Of a stretch of 64,000 nucleotides of DNA, positions 1 through 9,131 are shown one piece after another. The position numbers and the translations under genes are program-made. Below the pieces are notes generated by a model. That model did not search any database, was not told the origin of the DNA, and saw only the letters and a program-made list of their open reading frames with translations. The stretch comes from an uncultured Anaerolineae bacterium (GTDB lineage: Bacteria > Chloroflexota > Anaerolineae > J036 > Brachytrichaceae). How positions within the stretch are numbered: the stretch's first letter is position 1; every line of letters begins with the position of its first letter. The stretch covers positions 226,993 through 290,992 of the forward strand of contig CALIMH010000004.1 of assembly GCA_938028725.1 (NCBI GenBank). The letters run 5' to 3'.

Positions 1-605
1 GGCACGCGCTCCTCGGCCAGCTTGTGATCGCCGCCCGGCCAGCGCGACTCAAAGGGCTTGGTGTCGCCCTCGTAGTAGGGTTCGTGCCAGTCCTTGCGCA
101 GCGGCCAGCCGTAAAAGCCCTCCCAGAGCAGGATGCGCCGCAGATCGGGATGCCCCTCGAAGGGGATGCCGAACATGTCGTACACCTCGCGCTCCTGAAA
201 GTCGGCGCCGGCGTATACAGCGGTGAGTGAGGGCAGCGGCTCGCTCAGGTCGTTGCCTTGCGGGCGTGGCACGCGCGCTTTGAAGGTGAGTGGCTCGCCG
301 CCAGTGCTGCGCTGCACCTGATACACCACCTCAAAGTAACCTTCCTTGATGTAGTCCACGGCTGTGAGGTTGGTGATGCTGTCGTATTTCAGCTCATCGC
401 GCAGGTAACGCGCCACGTCGACCAGGCGGCGCTTGTCGTTCACCAGCACGCCGACAAATGGGGCAGGTGTGATCAGCGCTTCACCGAAGTGCTGCTGGAG
501 TTGCTGCATCTCCGGCGTCAGCACGGCCAACTTGGGGGCTGCTGCTTTGGCGCCATGCCCAGCAGCGGGCTTGGCAGCAGGAGGATTGGTTGGGGTCTGC
601 GACAT
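1..605 (-). CDS. nuoC: NADH-quinone oxidoreductase subunit C (NuoC), cut at window edge
   Basis: This is the 30 kDa subunit of Complex I, part of the peripheral arm that passes electrons to quinone at the cytoplasmic face. The reading frame runs from ATG at 605 to the window edge with no stop, so about 201 residues are seen and the C-terminus is missing. The family signature is clear near residues 140-165: ADFQEREVYDMFGI, then HPDLRRIL and GWPLRKDW. The N-terminus carries an Ala/Pro/Lys-rich extension of about 25 residues. It starts 18 bases after the nuoB stop, so the two genes are co-transcribed. Whether it is fused to NuoD cannot be seen. Confidence 0.93.
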   Translation of the reverse strand, partial: MSQTPTNPPAAKPAAGHGAKAAAPKLAVLTPEMQQLQQHFGEALITPAPFVGVLVNDKRRLVDVARYLRDELKYDSITNLTAVDYIKEGYFEVVYQVQRSTGGEPLTFKARVPRPQGNDLSEPLPSLTAVYAGADFQEREVYDMFGIPFEGHPDLRRILLWEGFYGWPLRKDWHEPYYEGDTKPFESRWPGGDHKLAEERV

Positions 606-623
606 GGGCTTGCTCCTTGAGAG

Positions 624-1253
624 TCAGGCGTTCTGTGACTCAGCTGCCTTCGCGCGAATGGCTTCGGCGCGGCGCATATCCACCAGGTCCGGCCCAAGCA
701 TGGGCACTGGGATGATGTCGTCAGTGCCGGGGCGATACCACGGCACGTTGCGCAGCGATTGTTTCTCGATCTTCTCTTGCAGCTTCAAGAAGCTGTGCAA
801 CAGCGCTTCAGGGCGCGGAGGGCAGCCGGTGATGTAGACGTCTACGGGGATGAATTTGTCAATGCCGGAGACCACGTTGTAGCCCTCTTTGAACGGGCCG
901 CCGGCCGTGGCGCAAGCGCCCATCGCGATCACGTAGCGCGGCTCCGGCATCTGGTTATACAGGCGCACAATTTGGGGGACCATCTTCTTCGTCACTGTGC
1001 CGGAGACGATCATGAGGTCGGCCTGGCGTGGGCTGGCGCGCATCAGCTCCCATCCAAAGCGGGCCAAGTCGTGGCGGCTGGCGGCGGTGGCGATCATCTC
1101 GATGGCGCAGCAAGCCAGGCCGAACAGCATCGGCCACACGCTGCGTTTGCGACCCCAGTTGTAGATTTTGTCCAGCGTGGTGATGAAGACATTGTTCCGA
1201 AGCTCCTCTGGCACACGCGGATCGTTTTGCAACTCAGCAGTTAGTTCTGTCAT
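624..1253 (-). CDS. nuoB: NADH-quinone oxidoreductase subunit B (NuoB)
   Basis: NuoB carries the [4Fe-4S] cluster N2 that hands electrons to quinone. The 209-residue protein shows the cluster ligands: paired cysteines in [10 protein letters not shown], a third in MGACATAGG and a fourth in ITGCPPRPE. The ATG at 1253 (MTELTAEL) is preferred because a purine-rich AAGGAG lies upstream. The frame stays open to 1301 but adds only 16 non-conserved residues. It sits between iscX and nuoC. A nuoA gene, usually just upstream, is not present here. Confidence 0.96.
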   Translation of the reverse strand: MTELTAELQNDPRVPEELRNNVFITTLDKIYNWGRKRSVWPMLFGLACCAIEMIATAASRHDLARFGWELMRASPRQADLMIVSGTVTKKMVPQIVRLYNQMPEPRYVIAMGACATAGGPFKEGYNVVSGIDKFIPVDVYITGCPPRPEALLHSFLKLQEKIEKQSLRNVPWYRPGTDDIIPVPMLGPDLVDMRRAEAIRAKAAESQNA

Positions 1254-1282
1254 AACAAAAGGTGACTCCTTCTCGAGCAGAG

Positions 1283-1492
1283 TTACTTCAGCTCGACCCA
1301 CTCGGCACGGATGCCATCGAGCAGCTCAGGCACCCCGCCGGATGTGTCGTCTGCAAAGCCGTCAAGCTGCACCACCCATTGCCGCAGTTCCGCGTCGGAA
1401 ACTTGAAGTGGGTCAACGTGAGGATATGCGCGGCGCAGCAGTAGCGCAATCGCATACACATCATCCCAGTAGAGCGGATCACGCGCAGTCAC
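1283..1492 (-). CDS. iscX: IscX-like iron-sulfur cluster assembly protein
   Basis: This 69-residue acidic protein matches the IscX (YfhJ) family. The features are an N-terminal LYWDD, then AYPHVDP, a Trp in RQWVVQL, GFADD, and a C-terminal EWVEL, with the spacing seen in E. coli IscX. IscX binds the cysteine desulfurase and iron and tunes Fe-S cluster assembly. The start is GTG at 1492, 11 bases after a TATAAT box. It is the first gene of the nuo cluster, 29 bases before nuoB, a sensible partner for the cluster-rich Complex I. The Fe-S role is family knowledge; the link to Complex I is inferred from position. Confidence 0.85.
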   Translation of the reverse strand: MTARDPLYWDDVYAIALLLRRAYPHVDPLQVSDAELRQWVVQLDGFADDTSGGVPELLDGIRAEWVELK

Positions 1493-1503
1493 TCGACTTC
1501 GGG

Positions 1504-1509
1504 ATTATA
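1504..1509 (-). promoter_or_regulatory. -10 box of the iscX-nuoB-nuoC operon
   Basis: A perfect TATAAT on the minus strand ends 11 bases before the GTG of iscX, leaving almost no 5' leader. No good -35 box is visible at the usual distance. Confidence 0.6.
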
Positions 1510-1690
1510 CAAACGTGACTGATGAGCGGCTGAGAACTGGGCCGCAAACGCCCTCGGCGCAGCGCACCGCACTGCTCCACATTGGACCTCCAAGCCTAGA
1601 TGAGGGACGCGTGAAAGCAATGTTGCTGCACCGGCAGAACGGTCTTGAATTGAAAGTGGATTTCCGAGAATCCGCAGGAGGTAAAACGTG

Positions 1691-2296
1691 ATGGCGAAGA
1701 AGATTCTCTTCCTAGTTGGTGACTACGTGGAGGACTATGAGGTGATGGTGCCTTTCCAGGCCTTGGCCGCGATGGGCTACCAAGTGCATGCCGCTTGCCC
1801 TGGCAAGCAAGCTGGTGAGTTTGTCCGCACGGCTGTACATGACTTCGAAGGTGATCAGACTTACAGCGAGAAGCGCGGCCACAACTTCAAGCTGAACAAG
1901 ACGTTCGACGAGATCAACGAGGCGGAGTACGACGGCCTGGTGATCCCCGGCGGCCGCGCGCCGGAGTACATCCGCCTGAACAAGCGGGTGTTGGAGATCA
2001 CACGGCACTTCTTCGATGCCAACAAGCCTGTCGCTGCGATTTGCCATGGCCCACTTGTCTTGGCGGCAGCCGGCGTGTTGAAGGGGCGCCACTGCACGGC
2101 CTACCCGGCCGTCGGCCCGGATATGAGCGAGGCTGGCGCGCGCTACGAGGAAATGCCAGCCGACCGCGCTGTGACCGAAGGCAACCTAGTCACCGCTCCG
2201 GCCTGGCCGGCCCATCCCGACTGGATCGCCCAGTTTGTTAAACTGCTCGGCGCACGGATCGAGATCGAACCACAACCCATTGCCGCTTTGGCGTGA
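1691..2296 (+). CDS. DJ-1/PfpI family protein (class I amidotransferase-like fold)
   Basis: This 201-residue protein has the DJ-1/PfpI fold. It begins [15 protein letters not shown], which holds the conserved acidic residue. The nucleophile elbow is AICHGPL, with Cys near residue 118 followed by His. [12 protein letters not shown] is also typical. The family includes deglycases, proteases and stress proteins, and the substrate cannot be told here. ATG at 1691 is chosen because AGGAGGT at 1676-1682 lies 8 bases upstream. A GTG directly before it would be only 5 bases away. It is divergent from iscX and followed by a strong hairpin. Confidence 0.88.
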   Translation: MAKKILFLVGDYVEDYEVMVPFQALAAMGYQVHAACPGKQAGEFVRTAVHDFEGDQTYSEKRGHNFKLNKTFDEINEAEYDGLVIPGGRAPEYIRLNKRVLEITRHFFDANKPVAAICHGPLVLAAAGVLKGRHCTAYPAVGPDMSEAGARYEEMPADRAVTEGNLVTAPAWPAHPDWIAQFVKLLGARIEIEPQPIAALA

Positions 2297-2323
2297 GGTG
2301 CTGCGGTTGGGATAGTTGACCAG

Positions 2324-2358
2324 GCGACACATCCACCCCGAGCGGGTGGATGTGTCGC
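2324..2358. terminator. Strong hairpin, likely terminator of the DJ-1 gene
   Basis: A perfect 15-bp inverted repeat (GCGACACATCCACCC and its complement) with a 5-base loop lies 27 bases after the DJ-1 stop. It is followed by TTGATTT, a weak T-tract on the plus strand. Confidence 0.75.
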
Positions 2359-2407
2359 TTGATTTGGGGATGCAGCCATCCTAGCGTGGGTCGAGTAAGC
2401 TAGGGGC

Positions 2408-3769
2408 ATGGCACGTAGCCGACAGTTCATCCAGCTCAAAACGGAGCTGCCCGGCCCCAACAGCCGCGCGCTGATCGCCCGACGCGAAGCCAGCATGCCC
2501 GCCGGCTTCGGCAAGTCCACCCAGATCGCTGTGCGCCGAGCGCATGGCGCGCTTGTGGAGGACGTGGATGGTAACATCTTGCTCGACTTCGCCGGCGGCA
2601 TTGGCGCGCTGAACGTGGGGCACACGCCGGCGGAAGTGGTGGCGGCGATCAAAGCACAGGCAGAGCAGTTGATCCACATTTGCGCGCTGGTGGCCACCAC
2701 CGAGCCGCATGTGGCGCTGGCCGAAAAGCTCAACAGCATCGTGCCGATCAGCGGCCCAACCAAGGCGATGATCGCCAGCACCGGCGCCGAAGCCGTGGAG
2801 CAGGCCGTGCAGATCGCGCGCGCCGCGACTGGCCGGCCGGCTGTCATCGCCTTCGAAGGCGCGTATCACGGGCGCACGCTGCTCACCCAGACGCTCACCA
2901 GCAAGTATGCTCTCTTCAAGAAAGGCTTCGGCCCTTTCGCGCCGGAGGTGTATCGCGCGCCTTTCCCCTATCTCTATCGCACCGCTGTCGGCACCGACTT
3001 GAGTGACGCCCAAAAGCTGGAGCTGGTGTGGGAGGCGTTCGAGCGCCTGCTGGTGGCGCACATCATGCCGGAGCATGTCGCTGCTGTGGTGATCGAGCCA
3101 GTACAGGGGGAGGGCGGCTTCATCCCTGCGCCGAAAGCGTTCATGCGTCGCCTGCGCGAGACGTGCACACGGCACGGCATCGTGCTGGTTGTGGACGAGG
3201 TGCAATCGGGCATGGGGCGCACCGGCCGCATGTTCGCCATCGAGCACTATGATGTGGAGCCAGACATCATCACGCTGGCGAAGAGCGTGGGTGGCGGCAT
3301 GCCCATCGCTGCCACCGTCGGGCGTGCGGAGCTGATGGACAAGGTGCACTTGGGGGGATTAGGCGGCACTTACAGCGGCAACCCTGTTGCGTGCGCAGCG
3401 GCGTTGCAAGCGATCGCGCTGATCGAGCGAGACAATCTCTGCGCGCGCGCTGCGCATCTCGGCCAGCTCGCCGGGGCGCGGTTGCGCCAGATGCAGGAGC
3501 GCTACGCCATCATCGGCGACGTGCGCGGGCTAGGGGCAATGCTTGCACTCGAGTTCGTCGCCGACCGCCAGACGCGCCAGCCGCTCAGCGTGGAGCGCAC
3601 GTGGGCCATCGTGCAAGACGTGGCCAACCACGGTGTGTTGGCCATTCGCTGTGGTTTGTATTCCAACGGCCTGCGCTTCCTCTTCCCGCTGGTGATCACC
3701 GAAGCCCAGCTTCACGAAGGTCTGGATGTGGTGGAAGAGGCGATCGCGCGGGCAGATGCCCAGCGCTAA
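2408..3769 (+). CDS. gabT: Class III PLP-dependent aminotransferase (4-aminobutyrate aminotransferase-like)
   Basis: This 453-residue fold-type I PLP enzyme matches omega-aminotransferases of the GabT type. Visible motifs are LLDFAGGIGALNVGH near the N-terminus, STGAEAVEQA (phosphate binding), VIEPVQGEGG, VVDEVQSGMGRTG with the cofactor-binding Asp, and ITLAKSVGGG with the Schiff-base Lys near residue 292. GabT moves the amino group from 4-aminobutyrate to 2-oxoglutarate. Related enzymes use ornithine or other amines, so substrate is likely but not proven. It is a single gene convergent with the transglycosylase, 6 bases apart. Confidence 0.88.
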   Translation: MARSRQFIQLKTELPGPNSRALIARREASMPAGFGKSTQIAVRRAHGALVEDVDGNILLDFAGGIGALNVGHTPAEVVAAIKAQAEQLIHICALVATTEPHVALAEKLNSIVPISGPTKAMIASTGAEAVEQAVQIARAATGRPAVIAFEGAYHGRTLLTQTLTSKYALFKKGFGPFAPEVYRAPFPYLYRTAVGTDLSDAQKLELVWEAFERLLVAHIMPEHVAAVVIEPVQGEGGFIPAPKAFMRRLRETCTRHGIVLVVDEVQSGMGRTGRMFAIEHYDVEPDIITLAKSVGGGMPIAATVGRAELMDKVHLGGLGGTYSGNPVACAAALQAIALIERDNLCARAAHLGQLAGARLRQMQERYAIIGDVRGLGAMLALEFVADRQTRQPLSVERTWAIVQDVANHGVLAIRCGLYSNGLRFLFPLVITEAQLHEGLDVVEEAIARADAQR

Positions 3770-3775
3770 GCCAGC

Positions 3776-6286
3776 TCACTCAGGAGCGTAAATCCGATGG
3801 TAAATCGCGTAGTTTGCGCCCACCGTGCGGATGTAGGTGCGTGTCTCGTCAAAGGTGATGTTGAGGTAGAACAGGTCCGGATCGCCGCCGCTGCGCTCCT
3901 TCCAGCGCAAGCTATTGCCGGGGCCGCCGTTGTAGGCGGCTAACGCGGCGTACAAGTCGCCGCCGAAGAAGTTGCGTTGCTTGGCCAAGTAATGCGTCCC
4001 AAAACGCACACTGACGATTGGCTTTTGCAACTCGGCGGAGGTGTAGCCTGGTGGCCAGCGCAGCTCGTTGTAAATCTCGCGGCCGGTGCTGGGGATCACT
4101 TGCATCAGCCCGCTAGCTGCGGCCGGCGACACGGCGAACGGCTCAAACAAGCTCTCCTGGCGGATCAGCGCGAAGATGAGCAGCGGGTCAAGCGCATACG
4201 CGCGCGCTTGCTCCAGCACCAGCTCGGCATAGTAAGTGGGGTAGAGCAAGGCCGCGAGGAAGCGCGGCATCTGCGAGGGCGTGCGCGCCGGCGAGAGGCG
4301 CATTAGCGCGTCGGCGGCAGCAATCGAGGCGCGGTAAGCGCCGATGCGCTGAAAGTGCAGCACCAATTGATAGAGCGCCAGTGGGTCGCGCCCAAACGAG
4401 GCGCGCAAGCCATCGAACTCCGCGCGTGCCTCTGGCCAAAACCCCAGCTCCCAAAGCCAGTTGCCGCGCATGAAGCGCGCGTCGCTGCGAATGTCCTCGC
4501 GCAGCGCGTCCAGCGGCGTGGCTTCTGGCAAGCTGAGCCACTCGCGCAGCCAACGTTCCGCCTCCTGCTGCTCGGCTGCGGTGACCGGCCGCAGGGTCTC
4601 GGCGAAGGGTAGCGAGAGCGGCGCACGGGTGGGGTCACGGAGCAACTCTGCAGCCCGCGTCCCCTCATACGAGTCCGGCGCCAGCTCCACCAGCGCGTTC
4701 AGCACAGCGGTGGCGCTCGTGGTTTCGCCAGCGGCCAGATAGGCTTTGCCTAACCACAGCCGCGCGCTCAACGCTGCGGGCTGGTCGGGGTAACGCACCA
4801 CCAGGGCGCGGCTCCACTCGGCCACTGCCTCCCATTGCCCCAAGCGGTAATGGATGGCAGCGACGCGCAGCAGCGCTTCGGCAGCGCGTTCGGCGTTGGG
4901 ATGCAGCTCAGCGGCGCGACGATAGGCGGCGAGCGCATCAGCCAACAGGGTGGCGTCGCGGGCGAGCTGCTGGGCTGCGTCGAGCAGTGCCTCGGCAGCG
5001 CGCGCGTCGGGCGGGGCGTGCTGCAGCAGCGCGCTGAGCGCGGCGCGGGCTTCCTCGTAGCGGCCTTGGCCGGCCAGCAGCTTCGCCTTCTCGGCCAGCG
5101 CGATGGCTGCAAATGGGCTGGAGGGCGGGTTCTCTATGATGGTGCGGTCGAGATTGCGCAGCGCGTCGGCAGGGCTGCCCATCTGCAGGTAGTTGAGCGC
5201 GCTCCAGTAACGGATCTCGTTCGCTCGCTCCGGCGTGGCCGTGATGGCGCGCCGAAAGGCGTCGCGAGCGAGCGCGTATTGGCGGTTGTGGTAGTTCACG
5301 ATGCCGCGTTGCAGCTCGTCCACTGGTTGCCCAGCGCGCAGCAGCGCCTGCAATGCCGAAAGCGCTTGAGGGGTGCGCGGGTGGTGGTCAACTAAAGCCT
5401 GCATGTATCTGAACGCCTCGGCGTGGCGGCCGGCCACCTGCAAGACCTGCGCCAGCTCCCACAGGATGCGTGCCCGGTAGTTCGCCACCTGTGCGCGGGC
5501 GAGGATAGCCTCATACTCAGCAACTGCGCCATCGAAATCGCCGCTGAGCTGAAGCGCCACCGCCAGCTTCTCGCGGCGGGCAAACTCCTCAGCCATGGTG
5601 GGTGCTGCGGCAACGCTGCGGCGGAGGTAGGGCACTGCTTCGGCAGGCTGGTTGGCGTTGAGCAGCGCCTCGCCAAGCCACCAGTTCAACCACGGGGAGA
5701 GTGGGGTGTCGCTTTGCAGCGCGGCTGAGTACGCCGCAGTTGCCGCAAGAGCGCTGCCGGCTTGGGCTTGGGTGCGCCCCTGCAACACCAGCGCGCGAAC
5801 GCGCGTTGCTTGGTCTTCGCTGCGGGCCAGTTGGGCAAGCAGCGCCATGGCAGCGTCGGGGTCATTCTGGCGGAGATGCCATTGCGCCAACGCGAGCATG
5901 ACCGACTCGCGCCAGGCGGTGTCAGGCTCTGCACCGAGCAACGCGCCGCTGGCCATGGCAATCGCTGTGGTGTAATCGCCGATGAAGGCAGCACGACGCG
6001 CCGCCTCGAACAGCGTGCGCGGGCTAGGTGTCGGGGTGGGCGCCGGCGTGGGCGTCGGCGTCGGTGGGAGGGTGGGAGAAGGCGGGGGCGTTGATGTGGA
6101 CGGCAGCGCTGCGTCGGCGCAAGCGGCGCCGATCATCACAACCAGCAGCCAAGCCCATCGGCGCAACGGTTGCCCTCGGCGCTGTGACAAAGGCTGGGCG
6201 CGGCGCGAGGAGGACGCCGGCAAAACGCGCAGCGTCGCGCTGCGAGGCGCGTCCGCATCTGTGCGCGGCGAGGTGTGCTGGCACAC
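3776..6286 (-). CDS. Soluble lytic murein transglycosylase with long TPR region
   Basis: This 836-residue exported protein ends in an SLT domain, roughly residues 690-830. The catalytic Glu lies in FALIRQES, followed by SGLMQVIPSTG and ALAAYNGGPGN. The enzyme cleaves peptidoglycan glycan strands and forms 1,6-anhydro ends. The middle 500 residues are repeated helical TPR-like units rich in Ala and Leu. Near residues 44-60 there is a hydrophobic stretch ending GAAC, a possible signal or weak lipobox, then a Pro/Thr-rich spacer (TPTPTPAPTPTP). The N-terminal 40 residues before the hydrophobic stretch are basic, so a later start is possible. Confidence 0.87.
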   Translation of the reverse strand: MCQHTSPRTDADAPRSATLRVLPASSSRRAQPLSQRRGQPLRRWAWLLVVMIGAACADAALPSTSTPPPSPTLPPTPTPTPAPTPTPSPRTLFEAARRAAFIGDYTTAIAMASGALLGAEPDTAWRESVMLALAQWHLRQNDPDAAMALLAQLARSEDQATRVRALVLQGRTQAQAGSALAATAAYSAALQSDTPLSPWLNWWLGEALLNANQPAEAVPYLRRSVAAAPTMAEEFARREKLAVALQLSGDFDGAVAEYEAILARAQVANYRARILWELAQVLQVAGRHAEAFRYMQALVDHHPRTPQALSALQALLRAGQPVDELQRGIVNYHNRQYALARDAFRRAITATPERANEIRYWSALNYLQMGSPADALRNLDRTIIENPPSSPFAAIALAEKAKLLAGQGRYEEARAALSALLQHAPPDARAAEALLDAAQQLARDATLLADALAAYRRAAELHPNAERAAEALLRVAAIHYRLGQWEAVAEWSRALVVRYPDQPAALSARLWLGKAYLAAGETTSATAVLNALVELAPDSYEGTRAAELLRDPTRAPLSLPFAETLRPVTAAEQQEAERWLREWLSLPEATPLDALREDIRSDARFMRGNWLWELGFWPEARAEFDGLRASFGRDPLALYQLVLHFQRIGAYRASIAAADALMRLSPARTPSQMPRFLAALLYPTYYAELVLEQARAYALDPLLIFALIRQESLFEPFAVSPAAASGLMQVIPSTGREIYNELRWPPGYTSAELQKPIVSVRFGTHYLAKQRNFFGGDLYAALAAYNGGPGNSLRWKERSGGDPDLFYLNITFDETRTYIRTVGANYAIYHRIYAPE

Positions 6287-6390
6287 TCAGTGCAAGTGTA
6301 ACAGAGAGCACTTCGCAGCTGCGCGTCATGCTGAATCAGACCGGCGGGGAGGAAGGTTGTTTTAAGCTTTGGGCGTAGGATAGAGAGGCT

Positions 6391-7371
6391 ATGAGTCGTC
6401 GCTTAGCGAGTTTGCTGATCGCTGCCGGCTTAGTACTGATGGGGTCATCCGCAGCACAAGCGCAGTCTCAACGTCCGTCCGAAGTGTTGCTGCGTGGCCA
6501 GTCTGCACAGGTGACGCGCGTGATCAGCGGCGACACCATCGAGGTGATCACCTCAGAAGGTAAGCCGTTGACGGTGCGCTACATTGGTGTCGCTGCCCCA
6601 GCGTTGGAGGCGTGTTACGGCGCTGCGTCTCGCTCAGCCAACGCGGCGCTGGTGCAGGGCAAGCGCGTGATCCTGGAGCAAGACACCACCGACCAACTAG
6701 AGGACGGCGTCGCGCCGCGCTACGTGTATCTGATCAACGGCCGCATGGTGAACATGCTGCTGGCAGAGCAGGGCGCCGTAGTGGCCCAAGTGCGCCTGCC
6801 CGACACGCGTTACCAGCGTGCCATAGAGCAGGCCTCGACAAGCGCGGAACAAGTCAGGCGCGGCGGCTGGGCGCGCTGTGGGTGGCAGGCGCAAGCGCGC
6901 CTGGTCTCGCCTGGTCAATGTGTGGCCATTGCACTTGCGGAGTTGGAGCGGCGCGTGGAGAGGCCGGCCCCGCTGGGCGCGCTGCGCGATGGCGATTGTG
7001 TGGTTGTGCCCGACGCGCCCGGCGCAGCCACGCGCTTCGACTACCATCCCGCCGGCAGCGTGGTGACGCTAGGTGAAGGGTTGCTGCGCTGGAAGGACGG
7101 CGTGGTGCTGATCGAGCAGCGCGCTGAGGATGGCGTGCTAGTGGCGCATGTGTCCGAGTGGCGCCGTAAACCACCGGTCAAGGTCACGCTCGGCAGCGTC
7201 ACCTTCACCATACCATCCAGAGAGCGCGAACTGTTTCAAGCTGTCCTGCCGCTGGAGCGCGACCCGGTCTATCCGGAGATCGTGCGGCTGCCGATAGTTG
7301 GCACGTGGGTGATGCGCGAGCGGCCGGGTGGGCGCTTCGAGGCGCTAGTGGATTTCTTCGAGGCGCGCTGA
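6391..7371 (+). CDS. Secreted staphylococcal-nuclease-fold protein, catalytic residues degenerate
   Basis: This 326-residue protein has a signal peptide (basic start, hydrophobic core, cut near AQAQ at 22-25). An SNase-like domain covers about 38-165: VTRVISGDTIEVI, VRYIGVAAP and INGRMVN. In the active enzyme the matching stretch carries Asp and Glu (GIDTPE). Here they are Ala 68 and Ala 71, and the second catalytic Arg appears displaced. Arg 63 remains. It may bind nucleic acid without cutting, or act otherwise. The C-terminal 150 residues are not recognised; they are beta-rich in look and contain KDGVVLIEQ. It is convergent with the mutase gene. Confidence 0.75.
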   Translation: MSRRLASLLIAAGLVLMGSSAAQAQSQRPSEVLLRGQSAQVTRVISGDTIEVITSEGKPLTVRYIGVAAPALEACYGAASRSANAALVQGKRVILEQDTTDQLEDGVAPRYVYLINGRMVNMLLAEQGAVVAQVRLPDTRYQRAIEQASTSAEQVRRGGWARCGWQAQARLVSPGQCVAIALAELERRVERPAPLGALRDGDCVVVPDAPGAATRFDYHPAGSVVTLGEGLLRWKDGVVLIEQRAEDGVLVAHVSEWRRKPPVKVTLGSVTFTIPSRERELFQAVLPLERDPVYPEIVRLPIVGTWVMRERPGGRFEALVDFFEAR

Positions 7372-7393
7372 CAGACTCCTCTAGGCGCTTGCT

Positions 7394-9040
7394 TCACAAC
7401 ATCGTCGGAGGGTGATATTCGCCGAACACGCGCCGCAGCACGCTGCCGATCTCACCGACCGTGACGCCCCCTTCGACGCATGCGATCAAGCAGGGCATGA
7501 TGTTATCGCGCCCGCGCGCCACCTGCTCCAGTTGCGACAGCAGCTCGGCCACTGTGCTGGAGTTGCGGGTGGCGCGCCATTGGCGCAGCCGCTCTCGTTG
7601 GCGCGCCTCCACTTCAGGGTTGACGCGGAACTTGGCTTGAGCGGTGCGGTGGTCAGCTTCCGATTCTGTGAAAGCGTTGACGCCGACGATGACGCGCTCC
7701 CCGCGCTCGACAGCCTGTTGATAGCGATAGGCGGATTCGGCGATCTGCGCCTGCATCCAGCCGCTCTCGATGGCGCGCACAGCTCCGCCTAGCGCGTCAA
7801 TCTTGGCGATCAACGCAGCGGCGCGGCGCTCGATCTCGTCGGTGAGATGCTCGATCACGTAGGAGCCGGCGAGCGGGTCCACGGTGTCGGCCACGCCGGT
7901 CTCGTAGGCGATGATCTGCTGAGTGCGCAGCGCTAACCGCGCGGATGCCTCGGTGGGCAGTTGGAGCGCCTCGTCCCAACCGTTGGTGTGCAGACTTTGT
8001 GTGCCGCCCAGGACGGCCGCGAGCGCTTGCAACGTCACGCGCACCACGTTGTTGAGCGGTTGCTGCGCGGTGAGCGTGCTACCGCCGGTCTGGGTGTGGA
8101 AGCGCAGCATCCAACTGCGAGGGTCGCGCGCGCCGAAGCGCTCGCGCATGATCTTGGCCCAAAGCCGACGCGCGGCGCGGAACTTGGCGATCTCCTCTAG
8201 GAAGTCGTTGTGGGCGTTAAAAAAGAAGGTGAGCTGGCCGGCGAAGGCGTCCACATCCAACCCGGCCTCGATTGCGGCTTGGGTGTAGGCAATGGCGTTC
8301 GCTAGCGTGAACGCCACCTCCTGCACCGCTGTGCTGCCCGCCTCGCGGATGTGGTAGCCGCTAATACTGATGGTGTTCCAATGGGGCAGGTGGTCCTTGC
8401 AAAAAGCAAAGATGTCGGTCACCAGTCGCATGGAGTGCTGCGGTGGGAAGATGTACAGGCCGCGCGCGGCGTATTCCTTCAGGATGTCGTTTTGCGTGGT
8501 GCCACGCAGCTTGCGCATCACCTCTGGTGAGCCGCCGGCTTGTTCCTTCGCCACCGCGATGTAGAGCGCCAGCAGCACAGCCGCCGGTGCGTTGATCGTC
8601 ATGCTGGTGCTCACCTGGTCGAGTGGGATGCCCGCGAATAGCTCGCGCATGTCGTTGAGCGTGCTGATGCTCACGCCCACCCTGCCCACCTCGCCGGCCG
8701 CCAGTGGGTCGTCGGCGTCCATGCATAGTTGAGTGGGCAGGTCGAAGGCGACCGATAGGCCGGTTTGGCCTTGCGAGAGCAGAAAGCGATAGCGCGCGTT
8801 GCTATCTTGAGCGGTGGAGAAGCCAGCGTATTGGCGCATCGTCCACAACCGCGAGCGATACATGGTGGGGTGGATGCCGCGCGTGAAAGGGAACTCGCCG
8901 GGCATTTCGCAGCCGTCTGGCCCGTAGGCCACATCCAACGGGATGCCGGAGGCCGTCTCGAAAGAGGGCTTGCGTTGGGGAGCGCGCTTCAGCGCTGGCT
9001 CAAGCACGTCGCGCTCCCATGCAGCGCGAGATTCGCTCAC
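7394..9040 (-). CDS. mcmA1: Methylmalonyl-CoA mutase, large (catalytic) subunit
   Basis: This 548-residue protein is the acyl-CoA-binding TIM-barrel part of a B12-dependent mutase, which interconverts methylmalonyl-CoA and succinyl-CoA. Motifs are [46 protein letters not shown] with the catalytic His, and TQSLHTN. The Tyr in PTMY and the Arg in HSMRLV fit mutases for methylmalonyl-CoA rather than isobutyryl-CoA. The C-terminal cobalamin-binding domain is absent, as in two-subunit archaeal and bacterial forms, and its gene is not in this window. The start is GTG at 9040, 7 bases after a TACAAT box. The epimerase of the same pathway lies at 24385-24795. Confidence 0.92.
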   Translation of the reverse strand: MSESRAAWERDVLEPALKRAPQRKPSFETASGIPLDVAYGPDGCEMPGEFPFTRGIHPTMYRSRLWTMRQYAGFSTAQDSNARYRFLLSQGQTGLSVAFDLPTQLCMDADDPLAAGEVGRVGVSISTLNDMRELFAGIPLDQVSTSMTINAPAAVLLALYIAVAKEQAGGSPEVMRKLRGTTQNDILKEYAARGLYIFPPQHSMRLVTDIFAFCKDHLPHWNTISISGYHIREAGSTAVQEVAFTLANAIAYTQAAIEAGLDVDAFAGQLTFFFNAHNDFLEEIAKFRAARRLWAKIMRERFGARDPRSWMLRFHTQTGGSTLTAQQPLNNVVRVTLQALAAVLGGTQSLHTNGWDEALQLPTEASARLALRTQQIIAYETGVADTVDPLAGSYVIEHLTDEIERRAAALIAKIDALGGAVRAIESGWMQAQIAESAYRYQQAVERGERVIVGVNAFTESEADHRTAQAKFRVNPEVEARQRERLRQWRATRNSSTVAELLSQLEQVARGRDNIMPCLIACVEGGVTVGEIGSVLRRVFGEYHPPTML

Positions 9041-9047
9041 ATAAGCA

Positions 9048-9053
9048 ATTGTA
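9048..9053 (-). promoter_or_regulatory. -10 box of the mutase gene
   Basis: TACAAT on the minus strand is followed by 7 bases and then the GTG start, a spacing that predicts a leaderless transcript. No clear -35 box is visible. Confidence 0.5.
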
Positions 9054-9131
9054 AGAGCGTGGCCAAAATCATCGCCCGCTGGCGTTGACCATGCGCGCAG
9101 GTTTACAATCCTCGCTTGTCACATCAGCCTT

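Noticed and set aside
2381..3349. Long minus-strand open frame of 322 codons
   Set aside because: It is the shadow of the aminotransferase gene. Its residue make-up is rich in His, Arg and Ala with no domain.
5982..6365. Plus-strand frame with Gly/Val repeats opposite the transglycosylase start
   Set aside because: The repeats are the complement of the Pro/Thr-rich spacer in the real gene.
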